Of a DNA stretch of 64,000 nt, positions 8,402 to 17,393 are shown piece by piece (the first letter of the stretch is position 1; every line of letters begins with the position of its first letter). Source of the stretch: Deltaproteobacteria bacterium HGW-Deltaproteobacteria-6 (GTDB taxonomy: Bacteria; Desulfobacterota; Syntrophia; Syntrophales; Smithellaceae); the NCBI GenBank assembly GCA_002840435.1, contig PHAT01000007.1, positions 62,001 through 126,000 on the forward strand, given 5' to 3'. The position numbers and the translations under genes are program-made. Below the pieces are notes generated by a model. That model did not search any database and was not told the origin of the DNA. It was given only the letters and a program-made list of their open reading frames with translations.

Positions 8402-9160
8402 TTATTCCGGTAAAATGGCTACGACCCTGGCCGGTGCGGCGCTTGCTCCCTGAATTTTCAGCGGAAAACAGGCGATCTGAAAACCCGTGGGCGGGAGCGC
8501 TGCAAGATTGACGAGGCGCTCCATGTGAGAATAGGGAACACCGATCTGATGCGCCGACCAGAAGCTGCCTTCTCTGTTTTCGGCCATGGCTTTTTCGGCC
8601 TGCAGATGAAGCGGCATGTCCCAGCCCCAGGCATCAATTCCCATCATCCGGATGCCGGCATCGTAAAGCCAGCGGGTGGCCTCGGCCGTGACGCCGCAGC
8701 CTTTAAAAAAATAATCGGGCGAATGATAATAAACATCCCGGCCGGTGTAGATCAGGACAATATCGTAAGGTTTTAACGCATAGGAAATACGCTTCAGTTC
8801 CCTTTCGATATCTTCAATCGTGACGGCATCGCCGTCTTCTTTGGTGTGAAAATCCAGCTTCACACCGCTGCCGAAAAACCATTCGAGGGGAAGTTCGTCG
8901 ATGGTCTGCGCCCTGGTTCCTTCAATCAGGCTGTTGTAATGCCAGGGAGCGTCCACGTGAGTTGTTCCATGGGTTTCCAGGCGGGTGATGCATTCCGTGG
9001 CCCATCCTTCGGAATGACGAAAAAGATGAGCGGGAACATTCAACAAGGCGGCTTGAGCCGCACCGTCGGCATGGGTTTGATATTTGATCTCGCTTCGGGA
9101 ATATTCCGGAGTGCCGGCGGGGCTTGTTGCAATGGCGGCGGATAGATCGATGATGCGCAT
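8402..9160 (-). CDS. Cyclase-family hydrolase (kynurenine formamidase-like)
   Basis: 252 residues of the cyclase/KynB fold. The metal-binding signature appears as HGTTHVDAPWH (residues 64-74), close to the family HGTHxDxPxH; further conserved blocks are DIVLIYTGRD and a GIDAWGWD segment. Members hydrolyse N-formylkynurenine, isatin or cyclic amide/ester substrates, or are uncharacterised. The second in-frame ATG (9160) is chosen because GAGG lies six bases upstream of it, while the ATG at 9172 has no such site. It reads convergently with the acyl-CoA dehydrogenase gene. Substrate unknown. Confidence 0.8.
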   Translation of the reverse strand: MRIIDLSAAIATSPAGTPEYSRSEIKYQTHADGAAQAALLNVPAHLFRHSEGWATECITRLETHGTTHVDAPWHYNSLIEGTRAQTIDELPLEWFFGSGVKLDFHTKEDGDAVTIEDIERELKRISYALKPYDIVLIYTGRDVYYHSPDYFFKGCGVTAEATRWLYDAGIRMMGIDAWGWDMPLHLQAEKAMAENREGSFWSAHQIGVPYSHMERLVNLAALPPTGFQIACFPLKIQGASAAPARVVAILPE

Positions 9161-9199
9161 TTTCAACCTCATTAACTGTTCAATGACGGAAATATATTA

Positions 9200-9589
9200 T
9201 TATGGCACCGCCCGGACATCAACAATGAAATATTCCGTATCGGCAAAGCAGCTGGTGGGGACGCCTTTGTGCTGTTCATAAATGAGGGCGACGCGTTTGC
9301 CGGCTAGCTTGTTTACGCGATCCGCAACCTGAGCATCGCGAATGCTGAACAGGAATTTATCGGGAATGGCGCCGGGCATCGTGACCATGGCCATTTCCCC
9401 CTCCCATGTTTTGCAGACCCAACCGCTCTTGGACAACTTCTGAATATAACCGACCCGTTCACCTTCGGAAAAACTCCAGGTGAGAGTCAGCCAGACATAG
9501 AGAACACCCATCAGGATCAGGGCCGTTATGAATCCCGCAAACCACATAAGCCAGCGCGGCTTTTTCTTTTCCCCGAATTCGTTTACCAT
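9200..9589 (-). CDS. Single-pass membrane protein of unknown function
   Basis: 129 residues: a short charged N-terminus, one transmembrane helix (about residues 13-35) and a C-terminal extracytoplasmic domain with GYIQKLSKSGWVCKTWEGEM and LIYEQHKGVPTSCF. I recognise the pattern as a conserved proteobacterial hypothetical family, sometimes mislabelled as 6-phosphogluconate dehydrogenase; it has no dinucleotide fold. Two cysteines (in WVCKT and TSCF) could form a disulfide outside the membrane. AGGAGG lies just before the ATG. It is 39 bases upstream of the cyclase gene on the same strand and may be cotranscribed. Confidence 0.7.
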   Translation of the reverse strand: MVNEFGEKKKPRWLMWFAGFITALILMGVLYVWLTLTWSFSEGERVGYIQKLSKSGWVCKTWEGEMAMVTMPGAIPDKFLFSIRDAQVADRVNKLAGKRVALIYEQHKGVPTSCFADTEYFIVDVRAVP

Positions 9590-9700
9590 TAAAGCCTCCT
9601 GTTTGAAAATGACCGGTGTGCAAGTTCTTTTGCGTGAGCACAGGCGGAAGTTATTGATGTCATGTTTGCCGCTTCCATCAGCTAATCGGACTTGCGCCGG

Positions 9701-10105
9701 TTATTTTTTCGCTTTTTTCTTTACCGCGGCCTTCGTTCTTTTACGGGCCGCCGGTTTTTTCCGGGAAAAGATGGATGCGATGTGCCGGCCTTCCTCTTCG
9801 CCGACCGGTTCTTTGCCGGTGGTGATTTGCGCTGATCGATTTTCAGCCGACCAGTTGAACATCACGGGTTTTTCATTTCGCAGCATGTCCGTGACGGAAG
9901 AGAGATCCGAACGGTGGAAACTCAGAAAAACGGTGCCGCTGATGCTTTGTCTGGGGGCGGGCAGGGGGCCGGTTCTTTCCACAAAAGCGGCCATGCATAA
10001 AAGCCTGTTTCGCGCGTCAAATAAATACAGAAAAGCAGCATTTTCTCCGTTCATGTCCCGGAACTCATACTGGTAATTGGTTATTTCTGCGCTGACATTC
10101 GGCAT
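9701..10105 (-). CDS. Unknown protein with a lysine/alanine-rich histone-like tail
   Basis: 134 residues starting at ATG 10105, chosen because AAGGAG stands upstream; an in-frame extension to 10210 has no such site. The N-terminal 100 residues look globular (MPNVSAEITNYQYEFRD, then FLYLFDARNRLLC) and I do not recognise them. The last 19 residues are KKPAARKRTKAAVKKKAKK, like histone H1 or AlgP tails, so binding to DNA, RNA or another polyanion is possible. It reads divergently from the metallo-hydrolase gene at 10333. Confidence 0.6.
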   Translation of the reverse strand: MPNVSAEITNYQYEFRDMNGENAAFLYLFDARNRLLCMAAFVERTGPLPAPRQSISGTVFLSFHRSDLSSVTDMLRNEKPVMFNWSAENRSAQITTGKEPVGEEEGRHIASIFSRKKPAARKRTKAAVKKKAKK

Positions 10106-10332
10106 AAGAAGGATCTCCTTTCCAACTTTTAGTCTGCTGTCGGGATTTGACCATGATTCGATACTAAATTCAACATGATTTTGAGATGATGGCGATGCCC
10201 ACCTGTGCAAAGCGCTTTCATGCGATATCCGGCAGGTATCATAAAATCATTGCCTGCATATCCAAGGTATGATAGGCCAATTAACGATTATTCCAAATTT
10301 ATTCCAGTATCATGGACAGCGGGGGGCTTTGC

Positions 10333-11100
10333 ATGAAAATACGGGTATTGGGTTGTCACGGGGCGCAACTGCCTGATCACAATACGACAAGTTTTCTGCT
10401 TGAAAATAATATCCTGGTTGATGCCGGGACGATCACTCAGGTATTGACACTCGAAGAACAACTCCGCATCGATTACATATTTGTAACGCACGCCCATCTG
10501 GATCATGTGCGCGACATCATGTTTCTGGTGGATAATCTGTATTATGCGAAGCGGGAAAGGCCTTTGATTGTCTGCAGCAGCAGGGGAATCATTGAAAATA
10601 TTCATCGTCATTTGTTCAACAATGTTATCTGGCCTGATTTTTCCAAAATTCCCAGCGCCAAAGCGCCGCTGATCAAGTTCGAGATTTTAACGCCGGGCAG
10701 AAAAAAAGTATTGGGTGATATCCAGGTGCGGGCGATCGGCGTTCATCATACCGTGGAAACCATGGGATTCATGATCGAGTCGCAAGGCAAGTCAGTTCTT
10801 TTTCTGGGCGATACAGGGCCTACTGAGAATGCCTGGAAAGCCGCCAGGGCCATGAAGGGGCTGAAGGCGATATTTGTGGAAACGTCTTTACCCGGCAGTA
10901 TGCAGGGCATCGCTGACAAAACAGGGCACCTCACACCCCTGACACTCGCTTGCGAACTGGAAAAGTTGAAAAATGCAAAACCGGAAATTTATCTTTATCA
11001 CATGAAACCCCGTTATGCTGCGATGATCAGTCGCGAAGTGGCAGCAATTCAAAACAGAAAAATACACATCCTGAAAGATGGTCAAGTCATCCGTATTTAA
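10333..11100 (+). CDS. Metallo-beta-lactamase-fold hydrolase, class II cyclic-nucleotide phosphodiesterase-like
   Basis: 255 residues. The core motif VTHAHLDH supplies the two-metal site, and later HHT, LFLGDTG and HLTPL/YLYHMKP segments give the remaining metal ligands. The opening RVLGCHGAQLPDHNTTSFLLE and overall order fit class II 3',5'-cyclic nucleotide phosphodiesterases (yeast PDE1, CpdP type). The second ATG (10333) is preferred because a G-rich ribosome-binding site lies in front of it. folC begins 15 bases downstream, so the two are likely cotranscribed. Whether cAMP is the real substrate cannot be told. Confidence 0.75.
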   Translation: MKIRVLGCHGAQLPDHNTTSFLLENNILVDAGTITQVLTLEEQLRIDYIFVTHAHLDHVRDIMFLVDNLYYAKRERPLIVCSSRGIIENIHRHLFNNVIWPDFSKIPSAKAPLIKFEILTPGRKKVLGDIQVRAIGVHHTVETMGFMIESQGKSVLFLGDTGPTENAWKAARAMKGLKAIFVETSLPGSMQGIADKTGHLTPLTLACELEKLKNAKPEIYLYHMKPRYAAMISREVAAIQNRKIHILKDGQVIRI

Positions 11101-11115
11101 TTTACCGGCAACCTC

Positions 11116-12405
11116 ATGAAGAAATTTTCTCCCGGCGCCTATCTTTCCAGCCTGAATATTGACGTCATGCGTTTTGGCCTGGAGGCGATTACTGAACTTT
11201 TAACGCGTCTCGGCAATCCGCAAAGCAGCTATAAAACCATCCTCATCGGCGGCACCAACGGCAAGGGGTCCACCGCAGCCATGCTGGCTTCAATTCTGCA
11301 GCAGGCCGGTTTGAAGGTCGGTCTCTATACGTCCCCTCACCTGATCGATATTCGCGAAAGAATCGTCATCAATGGAGCAAAAATATCCCGCAGAGACCTG
11401 GGGGAACTGATTGCCGAGATCAAAGATTACACCTGGGAGCCGGTGACTTACTTTGAATATCTTACGGCGGCCGCCTTTCTTTATTTTTCCCGAAAGCGTG
11501 TGGATGTTGCCGTTCTGGAAGTGGGTCTGGGTGGACGGCTGGATGCCACTAATATCGTTGATCCTTTGGTTTCGGTGATCACCAATATCGCGTTGGAACA
11601 TACGGCTTATCTGGGTAAAACGCTGGAATCGATTGCCCGTGAAAAAGCCGGAATCATCAAAAAGAACGGGGTTTGTGTCACCGCCGCAACGCAAAGAAAA
11701 GTCATCGATGTTTTTACCGGGACCTGTCGCACCCGACATGCCCGGCTTCTGAGACTCGGAATTGATTTCAAAATTAAAATCCATCGGGATGAATCCATAT
11801 CCTATGAAGGTCAAAACCGGAAAATTAACGGTCTGATTATACCTCTGCGGGGGCCGCATCAGCTGTGCAATACGGCACTGGCTCTTGCAGTCGTTGAAAT
11901 TATGGAGCAGAAAGGTTACCGGATCGATGATCAGGCCGTTCATAAGGGACTGGCAAAAACCCGCTGGGAGGCCAGGCTGGAAATCCTGATGTCGAATCCG
12001 CTATTTCTGCTGGATGGCGCGCATAATCCGGCGGGTATGGCATCGCTTTGCCGCGTCCTGGAAAAGGATTTTCCGGGCCGTCGCCTGATCTTGATCTTCA
12101 GCGCCCTGGCCGATAAGAATTATCGCCGGATGCTCCGAAGAATAGCGCCGCTGGCTTCGGGAATTTTTCTGCCGCCTTTGAAGACGAAGCGTGCTGTGGA
12201 CCCTCAGGTATTGGCGGCATTTATGGAAAGCATTGGTTATCAGGCCGCGATTCCCGAAAATGTGAAAGCATCCGTTTTGCAGGCGCTGCAATGCGCCGGT
12301 GAACAAGATTTGGTCTGCGCCTGCGGTTCGCTTTATCTTGCCGGTGAAGTAAAAGAAATATTTCCAGAAATTATTTGTTGTGATAAGAGACTTGCAACTA
12401 AATAA
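11116..12405 (+). CDS. folC: Bifunctional folylpolyglutamate/dihydrofolate synthase
   Basis: 429-residue cytoplasmic ATP-dependent ligase that adds glutamate to dihydropteroate and to folates. The Mur-ligase-type P-loop GGTNGKGST (residues 45-53), SPHLIDIRERI, the central EVGLGGRLDATN and the ITNIALEHTAYLG segments are canonical; the C-terminal domain has LDGAHNPAGM. Length fits the family. It follows the metallo-hydrolase gene by 15 bases, and lptD follows after about 106 bases. Confidence 0.95.
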   Translation: MKKFSPGAYLSSLNIDVMRFGLEAITELLTRLGNPQSSYKTILIGGTNGKGSTAAMLASILQQAGLKVGLYTSPHLIDIRERIVINGAKISRRDLGELIAEIKDYTWEPVTYFEYLTAAAFLYFSRKRVDVAVLEVGLGGRLDATNIVDPLVSVITNIALEHTAYLGKTLESIAREKAGIIKKNGVCVTAATQRKVIDVFTGTCRTRHARLLRLGIDFKIKIHRDESISYEGQNRKINGLIIPLRGPHQLCNTALALAVVEIMEQKGYRIDDQAVHKGLAKTRWEARLEILMSNPLFLLDGAHNPAGMASLCRVLEKDFPGRRLILIFSALADKNYRRMLRRIAPLASGIFLPPLKTKRAVDPQVLAAFMESIGYQAAIPENVKASVLQALQCAGEQDLVCACGSLYLAGEVKEIFPEIICCDKRLATK

Positions 12406-12511
12406 ATAATAAGGCTTTGAAACTTTGAGAATGCAGCGGCGTCTTTTGATAATACCTTCAAACATCCTTGATTCCTGCGTCAAAAAACCGCGATTGTGAG
12501 GCCGGATCAAG

Positions 12512-15265
12512 ATGAAGACCTTGTTTTTCAGATCCCTGTTATTTTCTCTGCTTGCGATATTTGCTGTGGTTCTTCCCTGTCATGCCCAGACGGCTGAATC
12601 GCCGAAAACGATTTCTTCCCCTTCCTTTGCGGCAAAAAAGAAAACATCTCATGTCCGAAGGCCTGTTGTCGGCAATAAATACACGAAACGCTATTATCTG
12701 CCGGGCATGAGTTATTATAAAAAGATCAAAAAAAACCGCCGCGTCTATTTCAGCTCTGAAAAACAGGCCATTGCCAGCGGATATTACAAAGGAGGAACCG
12801 GCAGACGCTCGGCGTCCCTGCGTAAGCCATCCATTATAAACAAGGTTGTTCTGGCCGCCGCCGTTTCTACGGTCCTGAATGATGGTTCTTCTCAAGTTTT
12901 GCCTGAAAATGAAAAAGCAATGGAAATTAAGGCACAGGCTTCACCCAAAACGGCAAGAGCTCCTGCGCGGCCGGTCAGCGGTGACGCCAACCCGGAAAAA
13001 GCCGTCAGGAAGGAAATGGTTGTTGATGCGCAGGTTGTCCCCCCATCCCCCGTGGCGGGGGCAGAGAATCCTGCCGTAGCCAGGGTCAATGAACCGTCGG
13101 TGAAGATCGAAGCGGATAATATGTCTTATGACAGCGAGCGCGATGTTTATTCGGCTCAGGGCAATGTAGTTATTACCTATGGCGAGGGTATCTTAACCGC
13201 AAACAGTGTCGAGTATGATCGGAAGAATAATCTGGCGACCGCCGAGGGCAGCGCGCTCCTGAAGATGAACAAAGACACGTTGCAGGGCGATAAGATGGTT
13301 GTCAATGTGGAGGATAATACCGGTGTTGCCTATAACTCAAAAGCCTTTTACGCGCTCAATCATTTCTATATAAGAGGAGAAAGAATCGAGAAAACCGGCG
13401 AAAACACCTATTTTATTGAGAAACCGGTGGCAACGACATGCGATGGTGATAATCCGGCCTGGGAAATTGCCGGAAGCTCGATGAAAGTCACTCTGGAAGG
13501 TTTTGGATTGATGAAGGATGCCCGCGTGATGACCAAAAGCGTGGTACCGGTCATCTATTCCCCCATCGTCGTGTTTCCCGCGAAAACCAAACGCCAGACA
13601 GGGTTTCTTCTTCCTTATCTTGCCTACTCAAAAGATAAAGACGGCATGGATGTCGAGATTCCTTTTTTCTGGGCGATTAATTCCGAAATGGACACGACGC
13701 TTTATTCGCGCTACATCGAAAAAAGAGGCTTAAAAGAAGGTTTGGAATTCCGGTATTTCGCGGGCAGCAAATCTTTCGGCACGTTCTACGGCGACTATCT
13801 GAACGACACCTCAAAATACGTCACCAAAAGCGACGATGCCGGTTTGCCCCGCGATTGGAAGGAGAATAAAAATCGCTGGTCTTATTATTTAAATCATCAG
13901 ACGAATTTTGATTCGCAGTTTTATATCCGGACGGATTTGCATCGTGTTTCAGACCCTTGGTATTTTCGTGATTTCAACGCGCACAATTATTATTTGAGCA
14001 ATTACTCCACGTCGGAGGCAAACCCGTTTCAAAAAGTTCCCTTTGAAGGCAAAGAGTCTCTGCCGTCTCTGGAATCATCCGCGCGTTTGTTTAAGGGGTG
14101 GGATAACTATACGCTGACGGCTCGTGTCAGTTACACGGATAATTTTGCAACGCTGAGCAATAGCCGGACATTGCAGCAATATCCGGAAATTATTTTTACC
14201 GGCATCAAACAGCAGCTTTTTTCGACGCCTTTGTATCATGAATTTACAGGCACTTATGACTATTTTTACCGGGGTGAGGGACAGAAGGGACACTATGTGG
14301 ATGTTGCGCCGACGATCTCTCTGCCTTTCAACATTTCCACCTACGCGAAGGTTACTCCACAAATTACTTTGCATGAAACCTATTGGAACCGTGACGACCA
14401 GCAGACTACGTCCGGAAATAGCAGCGGGGACCGGACCGTTTATAACGCGGGTCTCGCTATGAGCAGCCGGATTTCCCGCGTGTTTTCTGTCAATATCCAG
14501 AATTGGGAGAAAATCCGGCACGAAATAAAGCCTGAAATTTTATATTCCTATATTCCCAACAGCCAGCGCGACAGTTTTCCCGACTATTTTCCATCGGTCA
14601 GTTCGTTCATGGATACGTTTGCGGGGCAGAGTTTGGGGCTGGCGGAACAAAACGCCGTAGGCTGGTCGCTCACCAATACAGTAACCGCCAGGCTGAAAGA
14701 CAAAAACGGAGCGAGGAATTATATTGAATTGTTGAGACTCAAACTGTTACAAGTGTATGATATTAATGAGTCTAAAAAAGATATGACCGGCGCCGCCACG
14801 GAGAGGCAGCCCTTTTCGGATATTGGGATCGAACTTGATCTGAAACCGCATCCCTATATCAGCTTTGCCGCCCGCAATAAATACAACCCTTACGGCGGCT
14901 GGAAAGAGATGAACTATGATCTGGGCGTCAGCGACTGGCGAGGCGATAAGCTGACGTTCGGTTACCGTTACACGGAGAATGCCATCAAAGAGATTAATGT
15001 GGACTTAAGGGCGGTTATCACCGAGCATCTGAGCGGCAAATTCATTGCCCGGCTTGATGGGTTTAATAATCAGACGGCGCAAAATACAACCGGAAATACA
15101 GCTGATTATAATAAGCTGTTCAATAACAAGATTGTGGAAAATACAGTCGGGCTGATGTATACGGAACAATGCTGGGGTGTGGGAGTAGACTACACCAAGA
15201 CATCCAATGACCAGACAATTCTGCTCAAACTATCCCTGGCTGGATTAGGTATGTTTGGATTTTAA
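12512..15265 (+). CDS. lptD: LPS-assembly protein LptD
   Basis: 917-residue outer-membrane beta-barrel that, with LptE, inserts lipopolysaccharide in the outer leaflet. Residues 1-25 are a signal peptide ending in CHAQ. An unusual basic, Tyr/Lys-rich linker (about 26-190) precedes the OstA/LptA-like jellyroll (from SVKIEADNMSYDSERD), then the barrel domain with VFPAKTKRQTGFLLPYL. The mature protein has only two cysteines, Cys310 (in TTCDGDNP) and Cys887 (in EQCWGVG), matching the positions that are bridged between the N-domain and the barrel in E. coli, where there are four. GGATCAAG precedes the ATG. Confidence 0.93.
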   Translation: MKTLFFRSLLFSLLAIFAVVLPCHAQTAESPKTISSPSFAAKKKTSHVRRPVVGNKYTKRYYLPGMSYYKKIKKNRRVYFSSEKQAIASGYYKGGTGRRSASLRKPSIINKVVLAAAVSTVLNDGSSQVLPENEKAMEIKAQASPKTARAPARPVSGDANPEKAVRKEMVVDAQVVPPSPVAGAENPAVARVNEPSVKIEADNMSYDSERDVYSAQGNVVITYGEGILTANSVEYDRKNNLATAEGSALLKMNKDTLQGDKMVVNVEDNTGVAYNSKAFYALNHFYIRGERIEKTGENTYFIEKPVATTCDGDNPAWEIAGSSMKVTLEGFGLMKDARVMTKSVVPVIYSPIVVFPAKTKRQTGFLLPYLAYSKDKDGMDVEIPFFWAINSEMDTTLYSRYIEKRGLKEGLEFRYFAGSKSFGTFYGDYLNDTSKYVTKSDDAGLPRDWKENKNRWSYYLNHQTNFDSQFYIRTDLHRVSDPWYFRDFNAHNYYLSNYSTSEANPFQKVPFEGKESLPSLESSARLFKGWDNYTLTARVSYTDNFATLSNSRTLQQYPEIIFTGIKQQLFSTPLYHEFTGTYDYFYRGEGQKGHYVDVAPTISLPFNISTYAKVTPQITLHETYWNRDDQQTTSGNSSGDRTVYNAGLAMSSRISRVFSVNIQNWEKIRHEIKPEILYSYIPNSQRDSFPDYFPSVSSFMDTFAGQSLGLAEQNAVGWSLTNTVTARLKDKNGARNYIELLRLKLLQVYDINESKKDMTGAATERQPFSDIGIELDLKPHPYISFAARNKYNPYGGWKEMNYDLGVSDWRGDKLTFGYRYTENAIKEINVDLRAVITEHLSGKFIARLDGFNNQTAQNTTGNTADYNKLFNNKIVENTVGLMYTEQCWGVGVDYTKTSNDQTILLKLSLAGLGMFGF

Positions 15266-15359
15266 AGGCATATTTGTCTGATCGGGATCGTTGCGCCGGC
15301 CGTTTTGATCATTAAAGCGAACCGGGATTGGAAATTATACGGTGCTTCAAATATTTTTC

Positions 15360-15388
15360 TTGACAAACAGACGGGAATTGCATAGCTT
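15360..15388 (+). promoter_or_regulatory. Sigma-70 promoter of rplM-rpsI
   Basis: A perfect TTGACA (15360-15365) and TAGCTT (15383-15388) stand 17 bp apart, about 37 bases before the rplM start. The -10 is a moderate match. Confidence 0.55.
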
Positions 15389-15424
15389 GCATCTTTAAAT
15401 TTTTAACTAAAGTGGCGGTTTACT

Positions 15425-15853
15425 ATGAAAACATTTTCAGCGAAGGCGGAAGAGACAAAACAGGACTGGTATGTTGTTGATGCGTCCGGTAAAGTATTGG
15501 GAAGGCTGGCTAGCGAGATCGCCCTGCGCCTTCGGGGCAAGCATAAAGCTATTTACACGCCGCATGTCGATACCGGCGATTTTATCGTGGTTTTGAATGC
15601 CGAAAAGATTACCCTGACCGGCAAAAAGCTCACCGATAAGATTTATTACTCTTATTCCGGATATCCGGGAGGATTGAGGGAAACGGCTGCAGGAAAAATG
15701 CTGGCGGAAAAGCCGGAAAATTTAATTCGCATTGCTGTGGCCGGAATGTTGCCGAAGAATAATCTCGGCAGAAAAATGCTTAAAAAGCTGAAGGTATACA
15801 GTGGGAATGCGCATCCACATGAGGCCCAGTGTCCCCAGACCCTGGCGGTCTGA
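15425..15853 (+). CDS. rplM: Ribosomal protein L13 (uL13)
   Basis: 142 residues, the normal length. Conserved segments are [16 protein letters not shown] near the start, [19 protein letters not shown], and the C-terminal [16 protein letters not shown]. It is a large-subunit 23S rRNA-binding protein. It pairs with rpsI 45 bases downstream, the near-universal bacterial arrangement, under the promoter at 15360. Confidence 0.98.
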   Translation: MKTFSAKAEETKQDWYVVDASGKVLGRLASEIALRLRGKHKAIYTPHVDTGDFIVVLNAEKITLTGKKLTDKIYYSYSGYPGGLRETAAGKMLAEKPENLIRIAVAGMLPKNNLGRKMLKKLKVYSGNAHPHEAQCPQTLAV

Positions 15854-15898
15854 TTTGCCTCTGGTAATTATTGATTATAAATTTATTTGGGAGAAGTC

Positions 15899-16291
15899 AT
15901 GACTGTACAACGTTACTATGCAACCGGTAAGAGAAAGAGCGCTATTGCCCGCGTCTATATGAAGTCAGGCAGCGGTAATATCGTGGTAAACAAAAGAAAC
16001 TATGAAGAGTATTTTACCCGTCCCAGCCTGAAAATGATCATCCGGCAGCCTATGGAAATAACCGGTAAAAAAGACCAGTTTGATCTGTATGTGAATGTCA
16101 GCGGCGGCGGTGTTGCCGGCCAGGCCGGCGCGGTCAAACATGGAATCTCCAAAGCGCTTCTGGAATATGACGCAGAGTTGCGCCCCATACTGAAAAAGGC
16201 AGGCTTTCTAACACGTGACGCCCGTGTCGTTGAAAGAAAGAAATATGGACAACCGGGAGCCCGTAAGAAATTCCAATTCTCCAAACGTTAA
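15899..16291 (+). CDS. rpsI: Ribosomal protein S9 (uS9)
   Basis: 130 residues. [16 protein letters not shown] at the start and the basic C-terminal [15 protein letters not shown], which reaches the P-site tRNA, are diagnostic. ATG 15899 is preferred because GGAG lies six bases upstream; an in-frame TTG at 15887 overlaps that site. The gene is followed at once by a strong terminator. Confidence 0.98.
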   Translation: MTVQRYYATGKRKSAIARVYMKSGSGNIVVNKRNYEEYFTRPSLKMIIRQPMEITGKKDQFDLYVNVSGGGVAGQAGAVKHGISKALLEYDAELRPILKKAGFLTRDARVVERKKYGQPGARKKFQFSKR

Positions 16292-16297
16292 TCATCC

Positions 16298-16328
16298 AAG
16301 GGGGGCTTCAGGCCTCCCTTTTTTTTGG
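16298..16328 (+). terminator. Terminator of rplM-rpsI
   Basis: A 9-bp stem (AAGGGGGGC at 16298-16306 with 16312-16320, one G-T pair) with a 5-base loop runs into a T tract. The argC ribosome-binding site begins only a few bases later. Confidence 0.88.
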
Positions 16329-16337
16329 AGTTTTTCT

Positions 16338-17378
16338 ATGAAAATTAAAGCAGCAATATTCGGAGCCAGCGGTTATACGGGACAGGAGCTCATCAGGATT
16401 TTATCCGGGCATCCGCAGGTGGAACTGGTGGCCGTTACGTCCAGGCGCTATGCCGGTGTCCCTGTGGCGGACGTGTTTCCGTCGCTTTTCGGTTTAACGT
16501 CGCTGACCTATTCAGACGGCACGCCCCTGGAGATAGCCAAACTCTGCGATGCGGTTTTTCTGGCTCTTCCCCATGGCGTCTCCATGGACATTGCTCCCGT
16601 CTTTATTCAGGCGGGCAGGAAGGTGATCGACCTTTCCGCCGACTATCGCCTGCGGGATCTGGCCACATATGAAAAATGGTATGCCAAACATCAGAGCGCC
16701 GATCTTTTCGGACAGGCAGTCTACGGGCTTCCTGAACTCTACCGGCAGGACATCAAAAAATCGCAGTTGGTGGCCAACCCTGGCTGTTATCCAACCAGCA
16801 TTATTCTGGGCTTGATGCCCGCGTTGAAAGACAGGCTTTTGGACGTTTCTACGATCATTGCCGATTCTGCCTCCGGCGTGAGCGGTGCAGGCCGTGACCC
16901 CCAGGTGGGATCGCTGTTTTGCGAAGTGGATGGCGGATTTAAGGCTTACAAAGTGGGCAAACACCGGCATACGCCGGAAATTGAGCAGGAACTGAATGTG
17001 CTGGCCGGTGAAAAATTTGCCATTTCCTTCACCCCGCATTTATTGCCCGTGAAAAGAGGCATCTTAAGCACGATTTACGCGACGCTGAAGAGGGACATGG
17101 CTCTCAAGGATATCCATGCTCTCTATTCCTCGTTTTACGAAACGGAAAAGTTTGTGCGGATATGTCCTGTCGGGACATATCCTAATATATCTTCCGTTTG
17201 CGGTTCGAATTACTGTGATATCGGCCTGGTTCACGATCCGCGAACCAACCGGGTGATTATTATTTCCGCTATTGACAATTTGATTAAGGGAGCCGCGGGA
17301 CAGGCGGTGCAGAACATGAATCTGGTCTGTTCTCTGGCTGAAGAAAGCGGTTTGCAGACTGCCCCGCTTTATCCCTGA
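16338..17378 (+). CDS. argC: N-acetyl-gamma-glutamyl-phosphate reductase
   Basis: 346 residues. It makes N-acetylglutamate semialdehyde in arginine synthesis. The dinucleotide motif GASGYTGQEL opens the protein; the catalytic cysteine is Cys150 in NPGCYPTS; SGVSGAGRDP and HRHTPEIEQEL follow as in the AstC/ArgC family. The ATG at 16338 has GGAG seven bases upstream; a longer in-frame version would start inside rpsI and is rejected. cysS follows after 15 bases. Other arg genes are not in the window. Confidence 0.95.
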   Translation: MKIKAAIFGASGYTGQELIRILSGHPQVELVAVTSRRYAGVPVADVFPSLFGLTSLTYSDGTPLEIAKLCDAVFLALPHGVSMDIAPVFIQAGRKVIDLSADYRLRDLATYEKWYAKHQSADLFGQAVYGLPELYRQDIKKSQLVANPGCYPTSIILGLMPALKDRLLDVSTIIADSASGVSGAGRDPQVGSLFCEVDGGFKAYKVGKHRHTPEIEQELNVLAGEKFAISFTPHLLPVKRGILSTIYATLKRDMALKDIHALYSSFYETEKFVRICPVGTYPNISSVCGSNYCDIGLVHDPRTNRVIIISAIDNLIKGAAGQAVQNMNLVCSLAEESGLQTAPLYP

Positions 17379-17393
17379 TGAAAGTAAAATAAA

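Noticed and set aside
16215-16337. In-frame upstream extension of argC
   Set aside because: It would begin inside rpsI and read through the terminator; the ATG at 16338 has a proper ribosome-binding site.
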